DNA of 44,798 nt. It comes from JBEKSX01 sp049516635. GTDB taxonomy: Bacteria; Bacteroidota; Ignavibacteria; Tepidaquicellales; OLB5. Shown in pieces: positions 16,802-24,730 of the stretch (position 1 is the stretch's first letter; the number at the start of each line of letters is the position of its first letter). Where the stretch lies: assembly GCA_049516635.1 (NCBI GenBank), contig JBEKSX010000017.1:1-44798 (forward strand), written 5' to 3'. A model generated the notes under the pieces. It was not told the origin of the DNA and ran no database searches. It saw only the letters and a list, made by a program, of their open reading frames with translations. Made by a program: the position numbers and the translations under genes.

Positions 16802-17662
16802 TTAATACTTAATTACAATATTATCAATTAACCTGATCTTACCGATCCTTACAGCCAGTGAAATCAATATTTCCGTCTTTTTTGGTAATTTCTTCAGTGA
16901 ATCGATGCTTTTTAGCGTCCCGTATTCATTAAACGCAATATAATCAATATTAGTTACATACAGTTTTGACATTATCATTTTGGTCATTTCATCTTTTATA
17001 AAATTAATGTCACCCGATCCTTCTTCTATAAAATCCTTTGCCAAACATAAAGCCTCGTATAATACAGTACCGTTTTTGCGTTCTTCCGGGTTAAGATATA
17101 CATTTCTCGAGCTCATTGCCAGTCCGTCGGGCTCCCTGATCGTCTTTCCGATGATTATCTTTAAATTCAAATTCAGCTCTTTCACCATTTTCCGTATCAC
17201 TGCCGCCTGCTGTGCATCCTTTTGCCCGAACACGGCAAAGTGCGGCTGAACGATATTAAAAAGCTTCATTACAACCGTTGTTACACCCTTAAAATGCCCC
17301 GGTCTAATCTTCCCTTCCAGAATATCGGTGATATTCTCTACTACTGCAAAAGAGGCATGATCTTCGGGATACATATCCTTTGCTTTCGGGTACAGAATAT
17401 AATCCACTCCAGCTTCCCTGCAAAGTTTTTCATCACGCTTTATATCCCGCGGGTATCTTTCGTAGTCCTCGCCCGGTCCGAACTGCAGGGGGTTAACGAA
17501 AATGCTTACAAAAACTATATCGGCTTTCTTCCTCGCAATTTTCACCAGTGACAGGTGCCCCTTATGGAGATAGCCCATGGTCGGAACGAATCCGATTATC
17601 TTATTTTTACGCAAACGTGATGTGAGATTTTGTGCTTCGGTGAGAGATCGTATTATTTTCAT
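16802..17662 (-). CDS. panC: Pantothenate synthetase
   Basis: PanC joins pantoate and beta-alanine with ATP. Of 286 residues, the ATP-binding signature VPTMGYLHKGHLSLV lies at about 27-41. FVNPLQFGPGEDYERYPRD follows near residue 56, and the FGQKDAQQ and GLAMSSRNVYL segments complete the active site. It lies 10 bp after accD and 32 bp before panD. panB is not in the window. Confidence 0.97.
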   Translation of the reverse strand: MKIIRSLTEAQNLTSRLRKNKIIGFVPTMGYLHKGHLSLVKIARKKADIVFVSIFVNPLQFGPGEDYERYPRDIKRDEKLCREAGVDYILYPKAKDMYPEDHASFAVVENITDILEGKIRPGHFKGVTTVVMKLFNIVQPHFAVFGQKDAQQAAVIRKMVKELNLNLKIIIGKTIREPDGLAMSSRNVYLNPEERKNGTVLYEALCLAKDFIEEGSGDINFIKDEMTKMIMSKLYVTNIDYIAFNEYGTLKSIDSLKKLPKKTEILISLAVRIGKIRLIDNIVIKY

Positions 17663-17672
17663 AACAGGACTT

Positions 17673-18518
17673 TTAATCCATCAAAAACCTGATGAGGTAA
17701 TACAGCTTCTCTTTCAGGTCTTTGCGGTTAACCACCAGGTCCAGGAGCCCGTGTTCCATCAGGAACTCCGAACGCTGGAAACCGGGAGGCAGGTCTTTGC
17801 CCGTTGCATTCTTTATCACGCGGGGACCCGCAAATCCAATGAGCGCATTCGGTTCGGCGATGTTAAGGTCACCAAGCATAGAGTAACTTGCCGATGAACC
17901 TCCCGTTGTGGGGTCGGTCAGTACGGAAATATAAGGCAGTTTATGTTCTGCGAGTTTTGCCAGAAAGGCAGATGTCTTAGCTAATTGCATAAGTGCTACA
18001 GCGGCTTCCTGCATTCTTGCACCGCCCGATTTGGAAATAATTATATACGGTACCTTCTGCCGGATCGCTTTATTGACGGCGCGGGAAATCTTTTCACCCA
18101 GCGCGGAACCCATGCTCCCGCCTATGAACTGAAAATCCATAACGCTCATAACAACATCCAGCCCGTTGATTTTACCCGTGGCGTTCTTTATGGCATCGTA
18201 CAGCCCTGTCTTCTTGATGGTCTCTTCTATCCTGTCCTTGTACTTTTTGGTGTCGACAAACTCGAGTATATCCACCGACTTCACCTTTTTATCAAATTCC
18301 TTGAACGTTCCCTCGTCGAGCAGTATCTTGAAATATTCAGCGCTGCCGATGCGGAAGTGGTGGTCGCATTTGGTACAAAGATAAAAATTGTTTTCCCACT
18401 GTGTCTTGTGCATTATCTCGCCGCAATTGGGGCATTTTATCCACATTCCTTCGGCAACGTCTTTCTTATCCTGTGAACCGGTAGTGATATTCTCTTTCGT
18501 TCGTTTAAACCAGGCCAT
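17673..18518 (-). CDS. accD: Acetyl-CoA carboxylase carboxyltransferase subunit beta
   Basis: AccD with AccA transfers carboxyl from biotin to acetyl-CoA to make malonyl-CoA. The 281-residue protein begins with the four-Cys zinc ribbon (C29, C32, C48, C51, in CPNCGEIM and CTKCDHH). The crotonase-fold domain follows, with the GGSMGSALGEKI and SGGARMQEA oxyanion segments and DPTTGGSSASYSMLGD. It is in the middle of the porX-panD operon, between tsaB (33 bp) and panC (10 bp). Confidence 0.97.
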   Translation of the reverse strand: MAWFKRTKENITTGSQDKKDVAEGMWIKCPNCGEIMHKTQWENNFYLCTKCDHHFRIGSAEYFKILLDEGTFKEFDKKVKSVDILEFVDTKKYKDRIEETIKKTGLYDAIKNATGKINGLDVVMSVMDFQFIGGSMGSALGEKISRAVNKAIRQKVPYIIISKSGGARMQEAAVALMQLAKTSAFLAKLAEHKLPYISVLTDPTTGGSSASYSMLGDLNIAEPNALIGFAGPRVIKNATGKDLPPGFQRSEFLMEHGLLDLVVNRKDLKEKLYYLIRFLMD

Positions 18519-18551
18519 GTTATTAAAGGTTAGAAGTTTGTTAAATGAATG

Positions 18552-19250
18552 CTAATTTTTTCTCTTAGCAATAAAGTCTTTTAAGTAAAGAGGCTCAATA
18601 TTTTCAGGAAGAAATAGTTTTCCTGAATTATAATGCTGTAAGCTTAATTCAAGCATGGAATCAAGCTCGGGTTTTTGATCTTTGACATTTAGACTTTTAA
18701 AATAGTCAACAGAAAACTCAGATTCATCAGAAAAATTACCCACAACTACTGTGTCTTTATCAATTATTGAGGTTAATGAGCTTATTTCTCCCGTACCGGA
18801 AGTTAATTCCCTGCCGTCTTTTCTGACGGAGAAATAATATTCGGGAATTTTGGCGGGAATGAGAACACAATATTTCTTTCCGGGTTCGATCTTTTGTATC
18901 CTGTTTAATGTCAGTTCGAAGTTATCGATAGGGATTATCTTTTTGTCGAGCGCATCGGCTGCGCCTTTCGCTATAGCCATACCTACCCTGATGCCTGTAA
19001 ATGAACCCGGTCCTATTATAACTGAAATTGCATCAAGCTCTTCCAGTGAACCCTCTCTTTCCTCCAACTTCTGCGAAACCTCGCTGAAACATTGAATGAG
19101 CTTATCAGTGGACCGCAATAAATTTTGCTGGTCACTGTCTTTAATGTAGTCAGAAGTTTTAGAGATAATGAGATCAGGTTCGCTGTACAAAGCAACGAAT
19201 GAATTATCGATATTTGAATTTATTAGGAGTAATTTCAAGTTTTTGTCCAT
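18552..19250 (-). CDS. tsaB: tRNA threonylcarbamoyladenosine synthesis protein TsaB
   Basis: TsaB is the inactive ASKHA-fold partner that scaffolds TsaD in making t6A at position 37 of ANN-decoding tRNAs. The 232-residue protein has the family core ISVIIGPGSFTGIRVGMAIAKGAA. Its N-terminus (LKLLLINSNIDNSFVALYS) is degenerate compared with the catalytic TsaD. Its ATG overlaps the tsaE stop by one base (TAATG), so the two t6A proteins are translationally coupled. Confidence 0.93.
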   Translation of the reverse strand: MDKNLKLLLINSNIDNSFVALYSEPDLIISKTSDYIKDSDQQNLLRSTDKLIQCFSEVSQKLEEREGSLEELDAISVIIGPGSFTGIRVGMAIAKGAADALDKKIIPIDNFELTLNRIQKIEPGKKYCVLIPAKIPEYYFSVRKDGRELTSGTGEISSLTSIIDKDTVVVGNFSDESEFSVDYFKSLNVKDQKPELDSMLELSLQHYNSGKLFLPENIEPLYLKDFIAKRKN

Positions 19251-19690
19251 TAAAGTGTAATTTCACGCATATTTTCAATTTCACTCTTATTCGATAACCG
19301 CACCTTTTTTGTGCTCTCCGGCAGTATCGATTCTACAAGCTCAGGCCATTCGATAAGTATCAAGCCTTCGCTGTCAAGGTAATCATCGAAACCTATATCA
19401 TACATCTCGTTCAGCGTTTTTATCCTGTACAGGTCAAAATGAAATATCCTTTTTATTCTCTCCGATGAATATTCATTGACAATAATGAATGTCGGGCTGT
19501 TGACAACCTGCTTAACGCCGAGACTCGTGCAGATACCTTTTATGAACTGTGTCTTGCCCGCGCCGAGCTCTCCGTAGACAGAAACGATATCGTTCACGGA
19601 AAGACCGTCCGCGAATTCTCCGCCGAGCTTCCTGGTTTCTTCAACACTCCTGGATATTACGGTGACCAATCGATTATATTTTCGGTTCAA
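19250..19690 (-). CDS. tsaE: tRNA threonylcarbamoyladenosine synthesis ATPase TsaE
   Basis: TsaE is the ATPase of the TsaBDE complex. The 146-residue protein has the P-loop GELGAGKTQFIKG, preceded by DIVSVY, then NSPTFIIVNEY and FHFDLYRI, with LILIEWPELVESILP near the end. All are family hallmarks. It overlaps the end of porX by 17 bp and tsaB by 1 bp, which places a T9SS regulator and a tRNA-modification pair in one translationally coupled unit. Confidence 0.95.
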   Translation of the reverse strand: MNRKYNRLVTVISRSVEETRKLGGEFADGLSVNDIVSVYGELGAGKTQFIKGICTSLGVKQVVNSPTFIIVNEYSSERIKRIFHFDLYRIKTLNEMYDIGFDDYLDSEGLILIEWPELVESILPESTKKVRLSNKSEIENMREITL

Positions 19691-21242
19691 GAGTTATTAC
19701 AGGCAGAATAAGCTCTTCCATTGAAATACCGCCGTGCTGGAATGTGTTCCTGTAATAATTGAGGTAATAATGGTAATCCGTCGGGTAGACGAAATAATAA
19801 TCCTCTTTAATAATAATGTAGTTCACGATCCCGCCGCGTTTCGGCAGCTTATAGTCGAGCGGATTCCTTATAAATATTGCCTGGCGTTCTTCACACTTAA
19901 TGTTCCTGCCGTATTTATACCTGAGATTGGTGGAAGTCTCTTTATCACCCAGTACCTTCGCGCCCCGCAGGCATCGTATGCTTCCGTGATCCGTTGTTAT
20001 GATTATCTTGATGTTCTTCTGTCCTGCAAGTATCCTGAACATCGAGAACAATGACGAATGTTCGAACCATGAATCGGTTAATGACCTGTATGCGGCTTCA
20101 TCGGGAGCGATCTCCTTCAGCACTGCATTATCGGAACGGCTGTGGGCAAGTATGTCCACAAAGTTCACCACTATCGCATTCAGGTGGTTATTAGTGAACG
20201 TTGCTATCTTATTTTCAATTCCTTTGCTGAAATCCGCTTCCAGTATCTTTACATACTTCAGTTCGTTGCGCAGCTTCACTCTTTTTCGTGCCAGAAGCTT
20301 TTCAAGGAATTCCTTCTCGTTGTTGTTCTTGCTGTTCTCATCGTCCTCGCCTTTCGCCCAGAGATCCGGATAATACTGTTCTATCTCGCTCGGGAAGAGC
20401 CCGCTGAATATCGCGTTCCTGGCATAAGGTGTTGCCGATGGTATCATGCCGTAGTAAAAATCCTTCGATATCCTGAAATAATCGTACAGACGCCTTTCCA
20501 TAAGCATCCACTGGTCGAGACGCAGACAGTCTATGACAAAAAAGAATACCGACTTGGATGAACCGAGCTCGGGTATAAGGAAATTTTCTACAACCTCATT
20601 GGAGATCACAGGACCGGATTTCTTCTTGTGTATCCATTCGAGGTAATTGTTATCGTAGAACTTGCAGAACTCGATATTGCATTCGCGTCTCTGTGCGGCG
20701 AGCGTATCCTTCAGACCCAGCTCGGGGTGTTCATCCAGTTCCATCTCCCACTGCGTCATATCCTGGTGGATGTTTATCCAGTCTTTGTAATCAAGCGGAT
20801 CGCTCAGCGCAGAGCTTATTTTATTGAACTCCTGTATATAGTCACGCGAGAGTGTTTCGCCTTTTATCCTTTTACCCTCAAGGAATTTTTTGCACACAAG
20901 AAGTATCTGGTTGGGATTGACCGGCTTCAGAAGGTAATCGGAAATTTTCGCACCGATAGCATCTTCCATCAGCGATTCGGTCTCGTTCTTTGTCACCATA
21001 ATAACCGGGACGCTTGGATGGATCTCTTTCAGAGTAGCAAGGGTCTTTAGTCCGCCCATGCCCGCCATCATCTCATCGAGGAATATCAGGTCATAGTCTT
21101 TCTTCCTGACCATGGATATGGCATCCTCACCGTTCATCGCTTCATCAACAGTATACCCTTTCTCTTCTAAAAACAGTATGTTGGAACGCAGAAGCTCGAT
21201 CTCGTCATCTATCCAGAGCAGTTTATTTTTTATTTTATCCAA
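19674..21242 (-). CDS. porX: PorX-type response regulator with PglZ domain
   Basis: The 522-residue protein has an N-terminal receiver domain (about 7-125), with acidic pair D12/D13, phosphoacceptor D56 in LIFLDEMMAG and Lys in LLKPVNP. A helical linker follows, then a PglZ/alkaline-phosphatase-like domain (about 215-515) with VFFFVIDCLRLDQW and ITTDHGSIR metal-binding segments. This is the layout of PorX, the regulator of the type IX secretion system in Bacteroidota, whose PglZ domain is reported to be a metal-dependent phosphodiesterase on oligonucleotides. It is the first gene of a six-gene operon. PglZ also occurs in BREX, but the receiver domain and context argue against that here. Confidence 0.92.
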   Translation of the reverse strand: MDKIKNKLLWIDDEIELLRSNILFLEEKGYTVDEAMNGEDAISMVRKKDYDLIFLDEMMAGMGGLKTLATLKEIHPSVPVIMVTKNETESLMEDAIGAKISDYLLKPVNPNQILLVCKKFLEGKRIKGETLSRDYIQEFNKISSALSDPLDYKDWINIHQDMTQWEMELDEHPELGLKDTLAAQRRECNIEFCKFYDNNYLEWIHKKKSGPVISNEVVENFLIPELGSSKSVFFFVIDCLRLDQWMLMERRLYDYFRISKDFYYGMIPSATPYARNAIFSGLFPSEIEQYYPDLWAKGEDDENSKNNNEKEFLEKLLARKRVKLRNELKYVKILEADFSKGIENKIATFTNNHLNAIVVNFVDILAHSRSDNAVLKEIAPDEAAYRSLTDSWFEHSSLFSMFRILAGQKNIKIIITTDHGSIRCLRGAKVLGDKETSTNLRYKYGRNIKCEERQAIFIRNPLDYKLPKRGGIVNYIIIKEDYYFVYPTDYHYYLNYYRNTFQHGGISMEELILPVITLEPKI

Positions 21243-21287
21243 TTGTTTGATATTTTAAATAATAATTAAGAAATACGAATTAGTAAA

Positions 21288-21318
21288 TTGATTTTAAAAT
21301 ACCATATCGCTATTTTTG
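21288..21318 (+). promoter_or_regulatory. Probable promoter of rpsT
   Basis: TTG at 21288-21290 and TATTTTTG at 21311-21318 are 20 bases apart and fit the Bacteroidota TTG/TAnnTTTG consensus. The predicted leader is about 50 nt, with AAGGAAG just before the rpsT ATG. Confidence 0.5.
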
Positions 21319-21377
21319 TTAGTTCGTTAATAATATAATAATAATTTGATAATTTTACTATAAAAAGGAAGAATTAG

Positions 21378-21635
21378 ATGCCTTTAAGACACAAATCAGC
21401 CCAAAAAAGAGCACGCCAGACCGTAAAAAGAACCGAAAGGAACAAATTTTATAAAGCAAAGGTCAGAACTGCGGTAAAAAGCCTCCTTACTACCAAAGAT
21501 AAAGAAACAGCGCAAAAGCAGCTAAAAACAGCAGTTTCTATACTGGATAAAGTTGCAAGCAAAGGCATCATTCATAAAAATGCCGCCGCAAACAAAAAAT
21601 CCAGACTGACCCGTCACGTAAACAAATTGAAATAG
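21378..21635 (+). CDS. rpsT: Small ribosomal subunit protein bS20
   Basis: bS20 binds 16S rRNA helices in the 30S subunit. The 85-residue, very basic helical protein has the family pattern: an N-terminal LRHKSAQKRARQTVKRTERN and a C-terminal GIIHKNAAANKKSRLTRHVN. The start has AAGGAAG about 6 bases upstream. It is a single-gene unit, with its own promoter-like sequence and an intrinsic terminator. Confidence 0.97.
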   Translation: MPLRHKSAQKRARQTVKRTERNKFYKAKVRTAVKSLLTTKDKETAQKQLKTAVSILDKVASKGIIHKNAAANKKSRLTRHVNKLK

Positions 21636-21664
21636 AGTTTCGGTAGTTTATCCTTGTTCTTTTC

Positions 21665-21688
21665 GGGAGCTTCGATGCTCCCTTTTTT
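21665..21688 (+). terminator. Intrinsic terminator of rpsT
   Basis: GGGAGC and GCTCCC (21665-21670 and 21677-21682) form a 6-bp stem around TTCGAT and are followed by six T. Confidence 0.9.
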
Positions 21689-21952
21689 ATTTTAGAATAA
21701 TATGTCCTAAGCTATTCAAATCTCTTCAATAATTACAATCCGCTGAGTACTCATCAAGTTCCAGAGTAACATTTTGTTACGGAACATAAAGTATTTTATT
21801 CTCATTGATTTCTGCGTCGAGAATCAGTTCGGTAATTGTTAATTTAGTAAGTAGACAAAAGCGAAATTAAACATACTTGAATAGAATAAGTATTACGCGT
21901 CCCCTCCTTACCAAGGAGGGGATTAAGGGGAGGTTTAGATAAAAGGATACTA
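21689..21952. other. Intergenic region between the rpsT terminator and DUF559 cassette 1
   Basis: There is no gene here. Left of the cassette repeat, the minus strand of 21730-21840 reads as short protein-like pieces (ITELILDAEINENKILYVP, then LELDEYSADCNY) broken by stops, which could be the trace of a decayed gene. A small hairpin GTAAC/GTTAC lies at about 21767-21780. Confidence 0.4.
21841..21934. repeat. Left boundary repeat of DUF559 cassette 1
   Basis: An AATTTAG...TAGACAAAAGCG...TTACGCGT leader is followed by the palindrome CCCCTCCTTACCAAGGAGGG and a GGGGAGGT arm. It matches 22439-22533 in direct orientation: the last 36 bases or so are identical, and the leader has scattered substitutions and a one-base indel. 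The DUF559 ATG is 18 bases downstream of this repeat. Confidence 0.9.
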
Positions 21953-22318
21953 ATGGGTTTAATATATAACCAGCACAGACAGTATTTGAAGCGCAAAACA
22001 CTTCGGAAGAATATGACACGCGCAGAAGTGTTCCTCTGGATTGAACTCAGAAATAAAAACCTGGCGGGCTATAAATTCAGAAGGCAGTTCAGTATCGGCC
22101 CGTATATTCTAGATTTCTACAGTCCAAGATTGAAACTTGCAATCGAAATTGATGGAGCCACACACGTAAGTGCTGACGAAAGAGAGCATGACAAAAACAG
22201 GCAAAAAGAGATCGAGAATCTAGGGGTGCAGTTTTTGAGATTTACAAATGCAGATGTATATGATAATAGAAAGAAAGTATTGGAAGAGATTTATAATAAA
22301 ATTAAGGAATTAAAATAA
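21953..22318 (+). CDS. DUF559 protein (Vsr/PD-(D/E)XK-like nuclease fold), copy 1
   Basis: The 121-residue protein has a basic helical N-terminus (KRKTLRKNMTRAEVFLW), then GYKFRRQFSIGPYILDFYSP and LKLAIEIDGATH, the DUF559 hallmark. Candidate active-site residues are E25, D54, E65, D67 and H71, in the arrangement seen in very-short-patch-repair-like endonucleases. The C-terminus (VQFLRFTNADVYDN...VLEEI) completes the fold. No function is established for DUF559 proteins. The gene sits between direct palindromic repeats and has a homologue (copy 2) with identical landmarks at 29449. Confidence 0.88.
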   Translation: MGLIYNQHRQYLKRKTLRKNMTRAEVFLWIELRNKNLAGYKFRRQFSIGPYILDFYSPRLKLAIEIDGATHVSADEREHDKNRQKEIENLGVQFLRFTNADVYDNRKKVLEEIYNKIKELK

Positions 22319-22319
22319 T

Positions 22320-22361
22320 ACCCCATCGCCCTTCGGGCACTTCCCCTTAGTAAGGGGAAGA
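22320..22361. repeat. Hairpin repeats directly after DUF559 copy 1
   Basis: GCCCTTCGGGC is a small hairpin and CTTCCCCTTAGTAAGGGGAAG is a near-perfect palindrome related to the cassette repeat. They begin 1-2 bases after the DUF559 stop. Confidence 0.75.
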
Positions 22362-22438
22362 CGATCAGTTACTTCTATTATGCAGTTCACAGAACCTGAA
22401 CTCCTTTGCAGTTCACTCGAAATAAAATTTCGAACTAC

Positions 22439-22533
22439 AATTTAGCTCATAGTCAAAAGCGAGATCAAACATACTGGAATGGTAATAAGTTTTACGCGTC
22501 CCCTCCTTACCAAGGAGGGGATTAAGGGGAGGT
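22439..22533. repeat. Right boundary repeat of DUF559 cassette 1
   Basis: This is the direct copy of 21841-21934. Its TTAAGGGGAGGT arm, read on the minus strand, encodes the last residues (TSP) and the stop of the S9 peptidase. Confidence 0.9.
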
Positions 22534-24720
22534 CTTCAGATTCTTATCGAAAAATTTGAATATCCGTTTATACTGGTCGAGCCAGTCAGCTTGTATATAG
22601 AAATTGTGGTTTTCTTTCGGGTATATCATTACTTCAAAATCTTTTTTCAGATCGATCAGCTTCTGCACCAGGTGTACCGCTTCCAGAAAGAAAACATTAT
22701 CGTCCATCATACCGTGGATTATCAAAAGAGGTATTTGAAGTTCTTCGGCGTATGTTATGGGTGAGGATGATTCATAATACTGCCTGGAATCATCATTTAA
22801 CTCCCCCAGACGGGCAAGCGTGAACCAGAGGTTGCCCTGGACGTAACTTTTCCAATCCGATACAGCTCTCATTGCTGCCGCAGCTTTAAAATATTCCGGA
22901 TGCCTGAATGCTGCCATCAGCGTTATGAACCCGCCGTAACTGCCCCCGTAAATTCCGACTTTCTCTCTGTTGATGAGACCAAGTTTATCAAGGTAGTCTA
23001 TCCCGCTCATGTAATCCGATACTTCCCAGTATCCGAGGTTATGGTAAGTTTTATTCCGGAAATCCCTGCCGTAACCCGCACTGCCCCTGTAATCCACATC
23101 GAGAACAAGGTAACCATTTTGAACAAGGTAAGTGTTCACCATGAAATTATCGCCGTAGGTACTATAACCCTCCGTTACTTCCTGCAGATAACCTGAACCG
23201 TGTACAAAACATATGAGCGGGTATTTTTTCTTCGTTGAAAAATTCTCCGGTTTGTACAGGAATGCATACACCTGCTGTCCGTCTTCCTGATTGGTAAAAC
23301 TTATTTGTTCGGGTATCGTCCAGTCGATCGAGGTAAATTTCGGTGAGATGGTATTCGTTGCCTGTATTTCTTTTCCGCCGGAAATATCGAGGCAGTACAG
23401 TTCGTTGGGTTTATCTATATAAGAGTGTTCATAGAACAAATAATTGCCGTCACGTGAGATAACCATATCCTGGTAGTCGCCTTTGAGAGCGGTAAGCTTT
23501 TCAGGAGTGTTCTTTCCAGACAGGTCGGTTTTATAAATGCCGTATTCCGCAGGATTATCCGTGTTGGCTATGTAATATACCTGTTTATTTTTTCCGTCTA
23601 TGACCGATTCGAGTATCGTATAATTACCGCCTGCAATTTTATTAAGCCCCGTGCCGTCGCTATTGAGAGTATATAAACCGTTATATCCAGATACCTCCGA
23701 TTCGAAAATAAATCTTGCGGAATCAATAAATCTCGTTGCATTCCCGTGCCTTTCGAACCACCCGTCATACGATTCGGAATAGATCTCCTTCACCGATTTA
23801 GTTATGATATCATAACTGAATAACTTTCTTGTGTTCCTCCCGGCGTTTTCGGCATCCAGTACCAGGGTCTTTGAGTCAGGTGAGTAGCTGGTATATTGGG
23901 TGAATAAACGGGTGCTGTCAGGATACCTGATCACGGATGAAATGATGGTCAAGGTATCATTACCTTTCCTGATGGGGTGGATATCATATTCGAGCAGTTT
24001 TACCTGGGAAGTACCGCGTTTTTCTCTCTCAATCCGCACAAAATCACCGGTATAATCCGGAAAGATAAGCTCTTTCTTCGGGGTGTTGTCATACCTTGCA
24101 AAAAGCAGTCTTATCCCTTCTCCCGGTGAAGTGCCGAACTCACCGGATATTGCCATTATCTGGTAGGAAATTGAATCCGATTCATCTTTAGTTAATTGCA
24201 GCTCCGGTTTCGAAACAGGATCGAGCATGGTCATGAAATAATTTCCCGCTCTCCTGTATATGAGATAATTATCCCTGACCATTGGCGAGTATTCATAAGC
24301 ATCAGTATTCGTTATCTGTACATCCTTCGAAAAATATCTTGTGGCAGTGAAATTTTTTGATATATATATATCGCCTCTTATTATAGACATTGCATCGCCG
24401 TTCTCAAGTATGGTGAACTCGGAGGGTGTATCCGCGGTGTCGGAATACTTAAACGTAACTCCCGAAAGATAATCGTAATCGAACAGGCTCAAAGAGCCGT
24501 TATAATCATCGTCTGCATAGTAGTATATCTTGTGTGAAATAGTTGAAACGGATTTAAGTGAAGGGCGCGGGTTGACTATGTTTGTATCCTGAAAAATATA
24601 ATCCAACGAAACTCCCTGTGAATATATTGTACCGGAGGTAAATGCAAGGATAATGGATAATATAGAGAAGTATTTATTTATGTGAACAAAAATTTTTTTT
24701 CTCGCCCGTTCGGAAACCAT
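22522..24720 (-). CDS. S9 family prolyl oligopeptidase (DPP-like), exported
   Basis: The 732-residue protein has a basic start and a hydrophobic stretch (about 18-34, YFSILSIILAFTSGTIYSQG) that look like a signal peptide. A long beta-propeller of TolB/DPP-IV type follows. The C-terminal alpha/beta hydrolase (about 480-732) has the serine motif GGSYGG with Ser594, Asp in GMMDDN (about 672) and His in ENHNFY (about 704). It should act in the periplasm or outside, removing dipeptides or cutting short peptides. It starts 10 bp after lysA, so the two are cotranscribed. The last codons and stop are supplied by the cassette repeat, so the original C-terminus may have been altered. Confidence 0.92.
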   Translation of the reverse strand: MVSERARKKIFVHINKYFSILSIILAFTSGTIYSQGVSLDYIFQDTNIVNPRPSLKSVSTISHKIYYYADDDYNGSLSLFDYDYLSGVTFKYSDTADTPSEFTILENGDAMSIIRGDIYISKNFTATRYFSKDVQITNTDAYEYSPMVRDNYLIYRRAGNYFMTMLDPVSKPELQLTKDESDSISYQIMAISGEFGTSPGEGIRLLFARYDNTPKKELIFPDYTGDFVRIEREKRGTSQVKLLEYDIHPIRKGNDTLTIISSVIRYPDSTRLFTQYTSYSPDSKTLVLDAENAGRNTRKLFSYDIITKSVKEIYSESYDGWFERHGNATRFIDSARFIFESEVSGYNGLYTLNSDGTGLNKIAGGNYTILESVIDGKNKQVYYIANTDNPAEYGIYKTDLSGKNTPEKLTALKGDYQDMVISRDGNYLFYEHSYIDKPNELYCLDISGGKEIQATNTISPKFTSIDWTIPEQISFTNQEDGQQVYAFLYKPENFSTKKKYPLICFVHGSGYLQEVTEGYSTYGDNFMVNTYLVQNGYLVLDVDYRGSAGYGRDFRNKTYHNLGYWEVSDYMSGIDYLDKLGLINREKVGIYGGSYGGFITLMAAFRHPEYFKAAAAMRAVSDWKSYVQGNLWFTLARLGELNDDSRQYYESSSPITYAEELQIPLLIIHGMMDDNVFFLEAVHLVQKLIDLKKDFEVMIYPKENHNFYIQADWLDQYKRIFKFFDKNLKTSP

Positions 24721-24730
24721 TATTTATATT

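Larger units (their letters stand above)
21841..22533 (+). mobile_element. DUF559 cassette 1 bounded by direct palindromic repeats
   Basis: About 690 bp run from one copy of the 90-bp repeat to the next, with the DUF559 gene as the only gene inside. The cassette lies between the rpsT terminator and the 3' end of the S9 peptidase, whose last codons and stop fall within the right repeat. No target-site duplication or other transposase is visible. That the unit moves is inferred from its architecture. Confidence 0.5.

Noticed and set aside
19674..21242. PglZ domain as part of a BREX defence system
   Set aside because: The protein has an N-terminal receiver domain as in PorX, and its neighbours are tsaE, tsaB and accD. 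No brxC, pglX or brxL gene is nearby. The methyltransferase at 41182 is 20 kb away and of type IIG layout.
21841..22533. CRISPR-like array from repeated palindromes
   Set aside because: Repeats occur only twice per cassette with a gene between them. There is no regular spacer pattern and no cas gene.
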